NCBI GenBank assembly: GCA_963843315.1
Contig: CAWJJU010000002.1
Span: forward strand, 248,001 to 312,000
Length of the DNA: 64,000 nt
Direction: 5' to 3'
Source of the DNA: JAWVFM01 sp963843315
GTDB taxonomy: Bacteria > Actinomycetota > Thermoleophilia > Solirubrobacterales > 70-9
The notes beneath the pieces are model-generated. The model had not been told where the DNA came from. It did not search any database and worked only from the letters and a program-made list of their open reading frames with translations. Positions within the stretch are counted from its first letter, which is position 1. Each line of letters begins with the position of its first letter. Positions 35,523 to 44,358 of this stretch are shown here, in pieces. A program made the translations under genes and the position numbers.

Positions 35523-36403
35523 TCAGTCGAAGTCGAAGTCCTTGGGCTCGCCCTGCTCGAACCAGAGCTCGTCGTCCTCGGGCTGATCGCGGAGGAACTC
35601 GGGAGTGTCGGCGAGCACGTCCTCGTCCGACTCCTCGTCGTCGTCGTCCCCCTCGTCGTCCGCGAGCTCGAGGTCGTCGTCCTCCCCGAAATCCTCTTCG
35701 GAGTCCCCCCGGGGAGTGCTTCCTCCTCGCCGGTTTGGGGCTCGGCACCCAGCTCCTGCTCCATCGGGTGCTCCACCGTCTCCTGATGCTCAACGGGCAC
35801 CTCGTCGTCGAGGGCGGGAAGCTCCTCGTCGGAGAGGTCGAGGTCCAGGTCGAGCTCGAGCTCGTCTCCAAGCGTGCCGGCGTAGGGGTCGTCGGAGCTC
35901 GCCTCCTCGGTCTCTGCACCCTGCGCGGCCGGGTGCTCCGCAGCCGCGGGCTCGGGCGCCGGCGGCGCGGACTCGGACTCGACGGCCGGCTCCTCGGCGG
36001 GAGCGGGGCTTGGGGGGGCGATGGTAGCCTCGGGCTCTGCGGTGCTCTGCTCCCCGCTCGCGGGCTGCTCCTCGGCGGTCTCGTCCTGGTCGAAGAGACC
36101 CGAAGACGGTGCCTGTTGAGGAGCCTCGGGCGCAGCCGGCTCGGGGGCGGGAGCGTCGGCGGCGGCCTGCTCGCCGGTCGCCGGGGGCGCCTGCACGTCG
36201 CCTGCCTGGGGCGCTGCCTGCGCCTCGTCGGCACCGGCATCCTCGCTCTCGGCGTCGGCATCCGGGCCCGGGAAGTCGGGCTCGCCCGGGCGCGCTGGGG
36301 GGCCGAACGCCTCGTCTTCGAGCTGCTTGAGCTCGTCCGGCTCGGAGCCGGTGCGGCGCTTCAGGTCCAGATGCTCGCGAATTGCGTCGTCGAGGATTCC
36401 CAT
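35523..36403 (-). CDS. very acidic low-complexity protein (frameshift in a C/G run)
   Basis: About 293 aa if one base is restored in the run at 35705-35710. The N-terminus MGILDDAIREHLDLKRRTG is a short helix that looks conserved; it is followed by a long Ala/Glu/Pro-rich disordered stretch and, in the shifted frame, by an Asp/Glu-rich tail (FGEDDDLELADDEGDDDDEE) closing QPEDDELWFEQGEPKDFDFD. The unshifted reading gives a Ser/Thr/Arg tail of no known type, which supports an indel. The function is unknown. It is convergent with gdhA, with 24 bp between stops. Confidence 0.65.
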
Positions 36404-36516
36404 GGGTCTCTGTTTCTCCCCGAAAAGACTACTGACGCTGCCGAAATCGGCCGCCCGCTCACCCGGGTGGCAGGCATTCATGCGAAAAGCGCCTGCAACG
36501 CAGCCGACGGCGGGCC

Positions 36517-38373
36517 TCAGACGGGAGCCTCGGCCTCGATCACGCGGTTCTTCCCGGCCGCCTTTGCGGCGTAGAGCGCCGAGTCGGCGGCCTCGATCAG
36601 CCCCTCGAGGTCGTTCGGCGCGCCGTTCGAAGTCGTCACGCCGACCGACGCCGTCACGCCCAGCTCGCCGCCGCCGTCGATCCGCGCCACTCGCATCGAC
36701 TCGATCGCGGTCCGGATCCGCTCGCCCATCTCGATTGCGCCCTCGCTGTCGGTCTCCGGGAGGGCTACCACGAACTCCTCGCCGCCGTAGCGGGCGGGCT
36801 CGTCGATGCCTCTCGACTCCCGGGCGATCGCGCGTGCGACGCCGCGCAGCACCTCGTCGCCCTGGAGGTGGCCGTACGTGTCGTTGACACGCTTGAAGTC
36901 GTCGATATCGAGGATGAGCAGTGAGAGGTCGTGGCCGAAGCGCTGGGCGCGCGCGGCCTCCTTGGCCAGCATCTCGCGGAAGCGCCGCTTGTTCGACAGG
37001 CCCGTGAGGTCGTCGGTGACGGCCTGCTCGGAGACCACCTCGTGCAGCGCGATGTTCTCGATCGAGATCGCCATCTGGCCGAGCAGGTAGGAGAAGACCT
37101 CCCGCTCGCCGGCGTCGAAGGCCCCGCCCCGGCGGGCGACGCTCATCACGCCCCCTCGGCGAGCCGGCTCGCCCGGCACGGCGACCGGGCTCGAGATCAC
37201 GGCGATTCCGTTCTCCCAGTGCTCGACGAGCCTGCCCTCGCGCGACGCCTCCTCCTCGCACGAAACCGTCGCGTCGCGCAGCTCGGAGCTGGTGGTGCCG
37301 GTCTCGACCTCGCCTCCCAGCCGTCCGCTGATGGCCACGATCCCGTACTCGGCGCTGCACGCCGAGGTCGCCGCCTCGGTGACGATCCGCAGCAGGCCGT
37401 CGCGATCCAGGCCCGAGGCGAACGCCTGGCCGATCTGGCGAACCGAGCGCTCGATCTCGTCGCGCTGGCGGCGCAGCTGGGCGATCTGGGCCTCCAGCCG
37501 CTCGCTCATCTTGTTGAACTCGCGAGCGAGGCCCGCCATCTCGTCGTTGCCCTCCACCGGCACCCGGTTGGAGAAGTCCCCGTCGCCGATCTGCTGCGCG
37601 GCGGTGAGCATGTGGCGGATGCGGGCGTTCAGCGCCGCCAGCACGCGGGCGGCGAAGAGCAGCGCAATCGCGAAGAAGATCACCAGTGCGGCCACCACGA
37701 GCGGGCGCGAGGAGAGGAAGTTGGTGGAGCCGCGCGCGCCGACGACGGTGAGCGAGAGGCCGTCGTTGCCGGGCAGCTGGACCGTGGCGGCGCGCAGGCG
37801 GTTGCCCGCCACGCTCACGTCCGCCGTGTCGCCGGCTCCGGGGAGGTCGGCCCCACCGGGGTCGAGGGTGCCCAACGGGCTCCCCTTGCCCGAGGTGACC
37901 AGCGCGTCGAGGGCCGTCCGGCGCCTGACCTCGGCTGCGTATTCGTCCAGCGTGGTCGTGGCGACGCCGACGGTGACGTCGCCGGATCCGGGCGCGGAGA
38001 TCACCACCTTCGAGCCGGCGAAGGGCGCCGGGCCGATGCGGACGATCGATCCCGACTGGCCGGTGACCGAGAGCGACCTGACCCCGTTTGCCTTCGCGGC
38101 GCGGCGCGCCGCGGACGCGATCGCCGCGTTGTCGCCGGAGCGGATGGCGTTTGCAAGGCCCAGGTCGTGGGAGATCGCGGTGGCCGCCTGGTTCGAGGCC
38201 TGGAGGTCGTCCCGGTACAGATCGCTCGCGGCGACGAGGCCCTCCGACAGGCGCGCGTCGGCCTTGCCGCTTGCAGAGTCGTTGCTGATCGTGATCACGA
38301 AAACGGCGATCGCGACCATCGGCAATACGACGATGAGCAGGAAGAAGGTCGTCAGTCGAGCGCGAAACGACAT
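36517..38373 (-). CDS. HAMP-GAF-GGDEF diguanylate cyclase
   Basis: 618 aa. The order is a transmembrane helix at 8-30, an extracytoplasmic sensor region with a dCache/PAS-like fold to about 225, a second helix (VVAALVIFFAIALLFA), HAMP (LAALNARIRHMLTAAQQIGDGDFSNRVPV...), a GAF domain (about 330-455, QIGQAFASGLDRDGLLRIVTEAA), and GGDEF (TDDLTGLSNKRRFREML, ARYGGEEFVVALPE). The GGEEF active site is intact and the I-site RxxD is not obvious. It synthesises c-di-GMP in response to an external ligand. tRNA-Ala(CGC) lies just upstream of its start. Confidence 0.93.
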   Translation of the reverse strand: MSFRARLTTFFLLIVVLPMVAIAVFVITISNDSASGKADARLSEGLVAASDLYRDDLQASNQAATAISHDLGLANAIRSGDNAAIASAARRAAKANGVRSLSVTGQSGSIVRIGPAPFAGSKVVISAPGSGDVTVGVATTTLDEYAAEVRRRTALDALVTSGKGSPLGTLDPGGADLPGAGDTADVSVAGNRLRAATVQLPGNDGLSLTVVGARGSTNFLSSRPLVVAALVIFFAIALLFAARVLAALNARIRHMLTAAQQIGDGDFSNRVPVEGNDEMAGLAREFNKMSERLEAQIAQLRRQRDEIERSVRQIGQAFASGLDRDGLLRIVTEAATSACSAEYGIVAISGRLGGEVETGTTSSELRDATVSCEEEASREGRLVEHWENGIAVISSPVAVPGEPARRGGVMSVARRGGAFDAGEREVFSYLLGQMAISIENIALHEVVSEQAVTDDLTGLSNKRRFREMLAKEAARAQRFGHDLSLLILDIDDFKRVNDTYGHLQGDEVLRGVARAIARESRGIDEPARYGGEEFVVALPETDSEGAIEMGERIRTAIESMRVARIDGGGELGVTASVGVTTSNGAPNDLEGLIEAADSALYAAKAAGKNRVIEAEAPV

Positions 38374-38492
38374 CGGCTGAGCTTAAATCGGCGCGTGGGC
38401 CGGTCTGCGTTAGCGCCATGTCACGCAAGCCGCCAACCGATGCGCGAGATGCGACAATCCGTCCCCGCGCCGCCGCGTGACGCGTGCGCCTC

Positions 38493-38565
38493 GGGGCTAT
38501 AGCTCAGTTGGCAGAGCGCCTGGATCGCACCCAGGAGGTCGGGGGTTCGAGTCCCCCTAGCTCCA
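38493..38565 (+). tRNA. tRNA-Ala (CGC)
   Basis: A 73-nt cloverleaf with acceptor stem GGGGCTA/TAGCTCC, discriminator A, D-arm GCTC...GAGC, anticodon stem CCTGG/CCAGG around loop ATCGCAC (anticodon CGC), and T-arm GGGGG/CCCCC. The anticodon is CGC, reading GCG (Ala). No CCA encoded. It is divergent from the GGDEF gene. Confidence 0.94.
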
Positions 38566-38761
38566 TGGAAGAAAGCCCCTGCTCGAGGGTGCTTCTATTT
38601 CTTTTTCTGTTCTTGTGCCCGCTGTGGCTTTAGAGGGTCCTTTTCATTTTGGTGCCCATTGGATGACCCTCGCCACGATCTGTCGGCGGGGCCGCAAGAT
38701 GTATTTGTCCCGCGGAACCCGCCCGGCTCTCCCCCGACGCGGCAGGCACCGCCAGCTCCTA

Positions 38762-41017
38762 TTACGTCCCTGCAAGCGCCGCTTCGAGCGCCGCGATCAA
38801 GATCTCGGCCTCGTCGGTCCCGAAGACCAGCGGTGGACGCACCTTCAGTACGTCGTCTTGCGGACCCGTCCCGCCGACCAGCACGCCCGCCTCGCGCATC
38901 GCGTTCATCACGGCCTTCGTCCGCTCCGGGCTCTCCAGCTGCACCCCGATCAGAAGTCCCAGCCCGCGCACGTCGAGGATGGCGGCATGGTCGCGGCGCA
39001 GATCCTCCAGGCGCCCGCGAAGCAGCTTTGCGACGCGCTTCGTGTGCGGGATGATCCGCTCGTCCTCAATCGCATCGAGGGTCGCAAGCGCAGCCTGCGC
39101 CGCCACGGGGTTGCCGCCGAAGGTGCTGAACATGCGCCCCGCGAGGGCGGACGAATCCACGAGGTCACGCCGCGTGAGCACCGCGGCGACGGGATAGCCG
39201 TTTCCCATCGGCTTGCCGAGTGTGACGAAGTCCGGCGCGACGCCGAGGTGGGCGAACGACCACAGGTGCTCGCCGCTGCGGCCGTATCCGACCTGCACCT
39301 CGTCGGCGACGAACAGCCCGCCCGCCTCGCGCGTTGCACCGGCGAGCTCCGTGAGGCGCCCCGGAGTCGGCGGGTGGATGCCGTCGCTGGTGAATCCGGG
39401 GTCGAGAAAGGTCGCGGCGAGGGGGTGCCCGCGCCGCTCGAGCCGCGCCGCCGCGGCGGCTACCTCGGCGCTTCCGGCGTCATTGGAGATGCGCTCGACG
39501 TGGGCGGGATCGAAGCCCCGGGGCCATTCCTCCGGCGAGAGGTCCGCCATCGCCGTCGTGACCCCGTGGTAGGCATGCCGGGTGACGATCGCGCCGCTTC
39601 GCCCCGTGGCGCCGACGGCGATCCGCCAGGCCATCTCGTTCGCCTCGCTGCCGGAGTTGACGACCATGGCGCTGTCGAGGCGGGCCTCGGGCGGCATGGT
39701 CGCGAGGAGTCGCTCGACCAGCGCGAGGAGCGGCTCGTATAGGTAGCGCGCGTGGGTGTTGAGGCTGCGCGTCTGTCGCACGACCGCCTCGGTGACGCGT
39801 GGGTGGCAATGACCGACAACGGGCACGTTGTTGTATGCGTCGAGAATCCGGCGCCCGCCGGCGTCGGTGAACCAGGCGCCCTCCCCGCGCACGACGTGCA
39901 CGGGGTCGTCGTAACTGAGGCCCGTGAGCGCCGCGCCGAGGACGTCGGTGCGTCGTCTCGCCAGCGCTTCCTTGCCTGCCGGCGGCGCGGATGCCCCCAG
40001 CTCCCGCGAGAAGCGATCGCCGCCGATCTCGCCGATCAGCTCGAGCAACCGCCACGAATCGGCGTCCCACGCCTGGATGTATTTCGCGTTCTCGGGGTAG
40101 CGCGCCACCCGCCAGGCGCTGATCACCACGATTTGCGCAAGCCGTGCAGCGACGAGATCGCCGAGGAGCTCGAGCTCCTGCGGCTCGAGCGGGAGCCGCG
40201 ACGAGTAACCGTCGGTAGCGAGCCGCGCGACACGGAAGACCTCGCTGCCCGAGCGACCCCGAATGAGCGAGGCGAGGGCGACCGCGAAGTCGGCCACCTG
40301 CGCCGTATGGACGGCGTCGCCGAAGTCGACGATCCCCGAGATCATCCCGCTTTCGTCGAGCAGAACGTTGTCGAGGTTCAGATCGCCGTGGACGACCTGG
40401 GCGCGCAGCCGCGGCCATCGCCGCGCGACCCGCCCTTCGTAGCGGTCGAGGACGGCCTCGACCAGACGACGCCGCTCGCAATCGGCGATCGCGTCGACGT
40501 GCGGCCTGAGGCTCGCCACCTGCGCCAGGTCCCAAAGCAGCTCGCGACCCGCCGCGGGATGAAAGAAGCCGCGCAGCGCGAGGTTCAGCCGCGCGTGGGT
40601 CGCGCCGTACGCTCGCACGGCCGCATCCGGAAGATCTGGGGGGCCGTGGCCGCCACGACCGTGGAGGCGCTCGAAGAGCCGCACGAAGTGCTCCCCGTCC
40701 GGGCCCTCCACCGTCGTGCGGTAGGCCGCCGCGCCCGCCGCATCAGAGACCACGCGCGGGCGCGCGACCGGCAGCCCGGGGTCGACCCGCGCGATGTGCA
40801 GGATCGCCTCCGCCTCGAAGTCGAGCGTCGCCGCCTGCTCGCCGAGGTTCGAGATCTTCAGCACACCGGAGCCCGCCGATCCCTCGGCGAGAAATGTCTG
40901 ATCGCGCTCGCTGCCGAGATCTCTCGCCGTGCCGTCGAGGCCGAACAGCTCGGCGGCGATCCGGGCGACGTCGTCGGCGCTGAAGCTGGGCGGCGTCGCC
41001 TCGAGGACGGACTTCAT
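38762..41017 (-). CDS. kinase-aminotransferase (class III) fusion: probable aminoalcohol/hydroxylysine kinase-phospholyase
   Basis: 751 aa. The N-terminal ~330 residues are an APH/choline-kinase-fold kinase (VVHGDLNLDNVLLDESG, IVDFGDAVHTAQVADFAVALA: catalytic and metal Asp). Residues 350-750 are a class III PLP enzyme (NVPVVGHCHPRV, NSGSEANEMAWRIA, LFVADEVQVGYGRSG, and the Schiff-base Lys in FVTLGKPMGNGYP). In bacteria this fusion is related to hydroxylysine kinase plus 5-phosphohydroxylysine phospholyase, or ethanolaminephosphate phospholyase (family knowledge). It would phosphorylate an amino alcohol, then eliminate phosphate and ammonia. The substrate is an inference. It stands alone, with no partners in view. 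Confidence 0.85.
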   Translation of the reverse strand: MKSVLEATPPSFSADDVARIAAELFGLDGTARDLGSERDQTFLAEGSAGSGVLKISNLGEQAATLDFEAEAILHIARVDPGLPVARPRVVSDAAGAAAYRTTVEGPDGEHFVRLFERLHGRGGHGPPDLPDAAVRAYGATHARLNLALRGFFHPAAGRELLWDLAQVASLRPHVDAIADCERRRLVEAVLDRYEGRVARRWPRLRAQVVHGDLNLDNVLLDESGMISGIVDFGDAVHTAQVADFAVALASLIRGRSGSEVFRVARLATDGYSSRLPLEPQELELLGDLVAARLAQIVVISAWRVARYPENAKYIQAWDADSWRLLELIGEIGGDRFSRELGASAPPAGKEALARRRTDVLGAALTGLSYDDPVHVVRGEGAWFTDAGGRRILDAYNNVPVVGHCHPRVTEAVVRQTRSLNTHARYLYEPLLALVERLLATMPPEARLDSAMVVNSGSEANEMAWRIAVGATGRSGAIVTRHAYHGVTTAMADLSPEEWPRGFDPAHVERISNDAGSAEVAAAAARLERRGHPLAATFLDPGFTSDGIHPPTPGRLTELAGATREAGGLFVADEVQVGYGRSGEHLWSFAHLGVAPDFVTLGKPMGNGYPVAAVLTRRDLVDSSALAGRMFSTFGGNPVAAQAALATLDAIEDERIIPHTKRVAKLLRGRLEDLRRDHAAILDVRGLGLLIGVQLESPERTKAVMNAMREAGVLVGGTGPQDDVLKVRPPLVFGTDEAEILIAALEAALAGT

Positions 41018-41137
41018 CCGTTGATCCTAGGCGCCGCCGTAGGGATCTCCCCATTCAAAGCGAGACTTTCGGAATCCGACCAGCTCACCTACGCCCCGCG
41101 CGAATAGGAGGCGTCAGCTCTCGCAAGGCGCCAACTC

Positions 41138-44008
41138 TCAGGGAATGCTCTTCACCTTCTCGCACCCCTTGTGCGTCTTGGCATCCTTGCCGGCGCCGCC
41201 ATCGCAGACGTCGCCCTTCCCCTCGCCCCCGTCGAGCGTGTCCTTGCCGTCGCCGCCCTTGACCTTGTCATCGCCGCCGTCGCCGCCCTTGACGGTGTCG
41301 TTGGCCCCGCCGCCGTGGACCGAGTCGCTGCCTGAGTCGCCCTTCGCGACGTCCTTGCCGCCGCCGCCCTCCACGTCGTCGGCGCCCTTGCCGCCGTCGA
41401 GCGTGTCGGCCTTCTCATCGCCCTCCACCGTGTCGGCTCCCTTGCCGCCGGAGATCGTGTCGGCGCCCTTGCCACCCTTCAGAACGTCGGCGGTGTCGCC
41501 GCCATTGATTTCGTCCCTGCCGTCGGCCCCCTTCAGCACGTTGGCGGCACCGTCGCCCGTGAGGTCGTCGCCGTGCGAGGAGCCGGTGACGTCCTCGATC
41601 CCCTGAAGGGTGTCGGTGCCGTCGCCCGTGGCGCTCCCGGCGCCGAGGTCCGCCTCGACGCCCGCCGCGGACGAGGAGTAGTCGGCGGTGTCCTCGCCGG
41701 TGCCCCCGTCGATGATGTCGTCGCCGGAGCCACCGGAAATGGTGTCCTTGCCGCCGCCGGCCAGGATGATGTCGTCGCCGGCACCGCCGTCGATGGTGTC
41801 CTTGCCGGCCGTCCCGCAGATGACGTCGTCGCCGGAGGTGGCGGTCGACGAGCAGCCCTCGGAAACGTTACCCGCGAACTCCGAGGTGCCGAGGGGGGCG
41901 CCGCCTGGGCCCAGCTCGGTGGCGGTGGCGCTCACCGCTGCTCCGGGGCTCGCCGCCGACGGTAGGGTGACGTCGATCTCGGCATGGCCCGACGGGTCGG
42001 TGGCGACCGTGGTCGCCCCGAGGTAGAGCTCTCCCTCGCCGTGGCCGCTCGGATCAGGCGATCCGCTTGCGAACACCTCGACCCGGAAGGCCGTGCTCGC
42101 GGCGCTTTCGAGGCTGCCGATCACCCGCGTCGTGTCCGCGCCCTGATCGGCCACGGCAGCGCGAAGGTCGGGGAAGTTCTGGAGACCGTTGCCGCCCGTG
42201 TCTGCGTCGCCAGGACCGTCGTTCGCGGTCACGCCATCGCCGCTGCCGAGGACCGCCCCCAGGTCGATGCCGAGGCCGCCGTTCGCGAAGATCGAGTTGC
42301 GCAGGACAGAGTTCTCCTGCGCCCCGGGCGCCCCACCCGCGACGTCCACGCCGTCGGCGTGGTTGTGAGCGACAACGTTCGTGGCTCCGGACGCGATGCC
42401 GCCAACCTCGACGCCGTTTGTGCCCGTGAGCAGCTGGACGCCGGCGAGCGTGTTTCCGAGTGCAGCGGTCCCGTCGGCGCCGACGCCGACCAGGTTCCCC
42501 TGGATGGTGGCGCCGGTCGCGTCACTGATCTGGATGCCAGCGGTGGCATTGCCGGAGATCACGTTGCCCCCGCCGGGGACGCCGATCACGGTTGTGTCCG
42601 CGCCCCCGACGCCGACGCCAGCCTGCTGGTTTCCCAGGTCAATCGTCCCGTTTGCGTCCGTGCCGATCTTGTTGCCGAGCACCTGGGTGCCGTCGACGTT
42701 CCCGACGAGCTCCACCCCGAACGTCCCGGACGCGGAGATCACGTTGCAGTCGCCGGTGCAGTCATCCGCGCTCAGCCCGGTGGAGCCACCGATGACGGTG
42801 CCGCGAATCGGGTCGAAGCCCGAGGTCACGTCCGAGACGACCCGGATTCCGCGGTCGCCGTTGCCGAGCGCCGCCGAACCAGCCGCGTCGACCCCGATCA
42901 GGTTGCCCGCGATCGTGGTGTCGGCAGGGCCGACCGCCACGCCCGTGGTGCTTGTGGGGCTGATCAGAATGCCGTCGGCAGCGTTGCCGCCCACCTGGTT
43001 TCGGGAGATCGAGGTCGCCTGGATTACGCCCTGAACGATGATCCCATCACGGCCATTCGCAACCGCGGCGGTCCCGGCCCGGTCGGTACCGATGTGGTTG
43101 CCGATGATCTCGGTCCCGGTGATCGGTATCAATGCTGAGGATTCCTGGATCCCGTCAAGGTTGTTGCCGGCGATGACATTGCAGTCGCCGGTGCAGTCAC
43201 CCCCTGCTGTCAGGCCCGTGGCTCCTCCAATCCTCGTGTCATTGGCAGCCTCGAGCGAGGCCGACGCGATCGTGATCCCGTTGAACGCGTTGCCGAGATC
43301 GGCGGTGCCGTCCCTCGTGGTGCCGATCCTGCTCCCCGTGATCGACGTACCGTCGGCGCGGTAGTCGATGAAGACTCCGTCGTGGGCATTGGCAGAGGCC
43401 ACCGAGGCCAGGATCTGGTTGTCGTCGCCGAGGACCTCGATCCCGTTGTCCCCGTTTCCCATCGTGGCGTCGGTGCCTGCGAGGTTCGTCCCCGAGACGA
43501 CGTCCTCCGCGACGTTCGAAGACGCGAACAGGTAGAGGCCATCGGTGTCGAAGTTCGTGATCGCGAGGTCGTGGACGTAGCTGCCGTCGCTGCCGGTGGT
43601 GATCACGAGCCCCTTGGCCAACGCGCCGGCGCTCGTGCCGTCGATCCGGATCCTCGCGCCCGCCGCACCGTTGGTCCCGTCGATCTCCACTGTGTCAGTG
43701 GCGACGGGAAGGGCCGAGCCCGGCGAGATCACGTGGAAACCGGCCGTGAGCCCGAACTGGATGGCGTCGCGGACCGCGGGGCCGTCCTCGCCCGCGGCGC
43801 ACTCGCCCGGCGTGGCGCCCGATGCCGCGTTGGTGTTGGCGGCGGTGATCGCCTCGCGCAACGTGCAGGCCCCGTCGTCAGCCGTCGTATCGCCGCCATC
43901 GTTGACGGTGATCGTCGCCGCGTTTGCCGAGGCGGCGGTCGCGATGAGCGTGACCGCCGTCACCATCACTGCCGGGGACCAAAGTCGCCGGCGCTTGCTC
44001 CCGATCAT
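41138..44008 (-). CDS. secreted parallel beta-helix protein with C-terminal RTX repeats
   Basis: 956 aa from the ATG beginning MIGSKRRRLW; a GTG 12 bp upstream is possible. A signal peptide ends ASANAATITV. Residues 30-75 match the CSLREA domain (DDGACTLREAITAANTN). Residues 80-620 are right-handed beta-helix repeats (repeated NGDNGIEVLGDDN, VIAGNNLDGI, VISASGTFGVELVGN, IGTDANGTIDLGNQ). Residues 760-950 are RTX Ca2+-binding nonapeptides (GGAGDDIILAGGGKDTISGGSGDD). The combination suggests a cell-surface or shed protein whose fold needs extracellular calcium. No catalytic site is evident. It follows DUF2568 on the same strand, 31 bp on. Confidence 0.88.
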   Translation of the reverse strand: MIGSKRRRLWSPAVMVTAVTLIATAASANAATITVNDGGDTTADDGACTLREAITAANTNAASGATPGECAAGEDGPAVRDAIQFGLTAGFHVISPGSALPVATDTVEIDGTNGAAGARIRIDGTSAGALAKGLVITTGSDGSYVHDLAITNFDTDGLYLFASSNVAEDVVSGTNLAGTDATMGNGDNGIEVLGDDNQILASVASANAHDGVFIDYRADGTSITGSRIGTTRDGTADLGNAFNGITIASASLEAANDTRIGGATGLTAGGDCTGDCNVIAGNNLDGIQESSALIPITGTEIIGNHIGTDRAGTAAVANGRDGIIVQGVIQATSISRNQVGGNAADGILISPTSTTGVAVGPADTTIAGNLIGVDAAGSAALGNGDRGIRVVSDVTSGFDPIRGTVIGGSTGLSADDCTGDCNVISASGTFGVELVGNVDGTQVLGNKIGTDANGTIDLGNQQAGVGVGGADTTVIGVPGGGNVISGNATAGIQISDATGATIQGNLVGVGADGTAALGNTLAGVQLLTGTNGVEVGGIASGATNVVAHNHADGVDVAGGAPGAQENSVLRNSIFANGGLGIDLGAVLGSGDGVTANDGPGDADTGGNGLQNFPDLRAAVADQGADTTRVIGSLESAASTAFRVEVFASGSPDPSGHGEGELYLGATTVATDPSGHAEIDVTLPSAASPGAAVSATATELGPGGAPLGTSEFAGNVSEGCSSTATSGDDVICGTAGKDTIDGGAGDDIILAGGGKDTISGGSGDDIIDGGTGEDTADYSSSAAGVEADLGAGSATGDGTDTLQGIEDVTGSSHGDDLTGDGAANVLKGADGRDEINGGDTADVLKGGKGADTISGGKGADTVEGDEKADTLDGGKGADDVEGGGGKDVAKGDSGSDSVHGGGANDTVKGGDGGDDKVKGGDGKDTLDGGEGKGDVCDGGAGKDAKTHKGCEKVKSIP

Positions 44009-44039
44009 CGGCCTCGCCACTCCCTCGGATTGTCTTCGC

Positions 44040-44354
44040 TCACTGGCCGTCACCGGCCTGCGCCGGTGGCAAAGGAGACCCTACCGCCGCGCAATCGCCC
44101 CGGACCGTGCGGGGCGCGGCGGCTGCGGAGCCGAAGATCAGGATCTCGATGAGAGCGCGCGCGAGCTCCGGGGCGCGCCGCTCCGACCTTGGCGCCATCC
44201 AGGCCCCCCAGACGGCGGTGATCGCGACCACGCCGCCGAGGCCGAAGACCAACTTCAGCGCCCAGCTCGAATGCTCACGGAATCCCCAGTACGCGACGGC
44301 CGCCAGCGCAGCGAGCTCGACAAGGAAGCGGATGGCGTCGTTCACTGACTTCAC
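44040..44354 (-). CDS. DUF2568-like small membrane protein (short C-terminus)
   Basis: 104 aa from the GTG in VKSVNDAIRFLVE. The sequence AIRFLVELAALAAVAYWGF and LGGVVAITAVWGAWMAPRSERR is typical of the YrdB/DUF2568 family of small membrane proteins; the usual last helix is replaced by a polar tail (APRTVRGDCAAVG), so the gene may be truncated or frameshifted. It starts 4 bp after the cyclase stop and precedes the beta-helix gene, so it is likely co-transcribed with the cyclase. Confidence 0.65.
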   Translation of the reverse strand: MKSVNDAIRFLVELAALAAVAYWGFREHSSWALKLVFGLGGVVAITAVWGAWMAPRSERRAPELARALIEILIFGSAAAAPRTVRGDCAAVGSPLPPAQAGDGQ

Positions 44355-44358
44355 CGTC

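Noticed and set aside
41145..41606. Plus-strand Ser/Pro-rich open frame
   Set aside because: It is the antisense reading of RTX Gly/Asp repeats, so its repetitive look is inherited.
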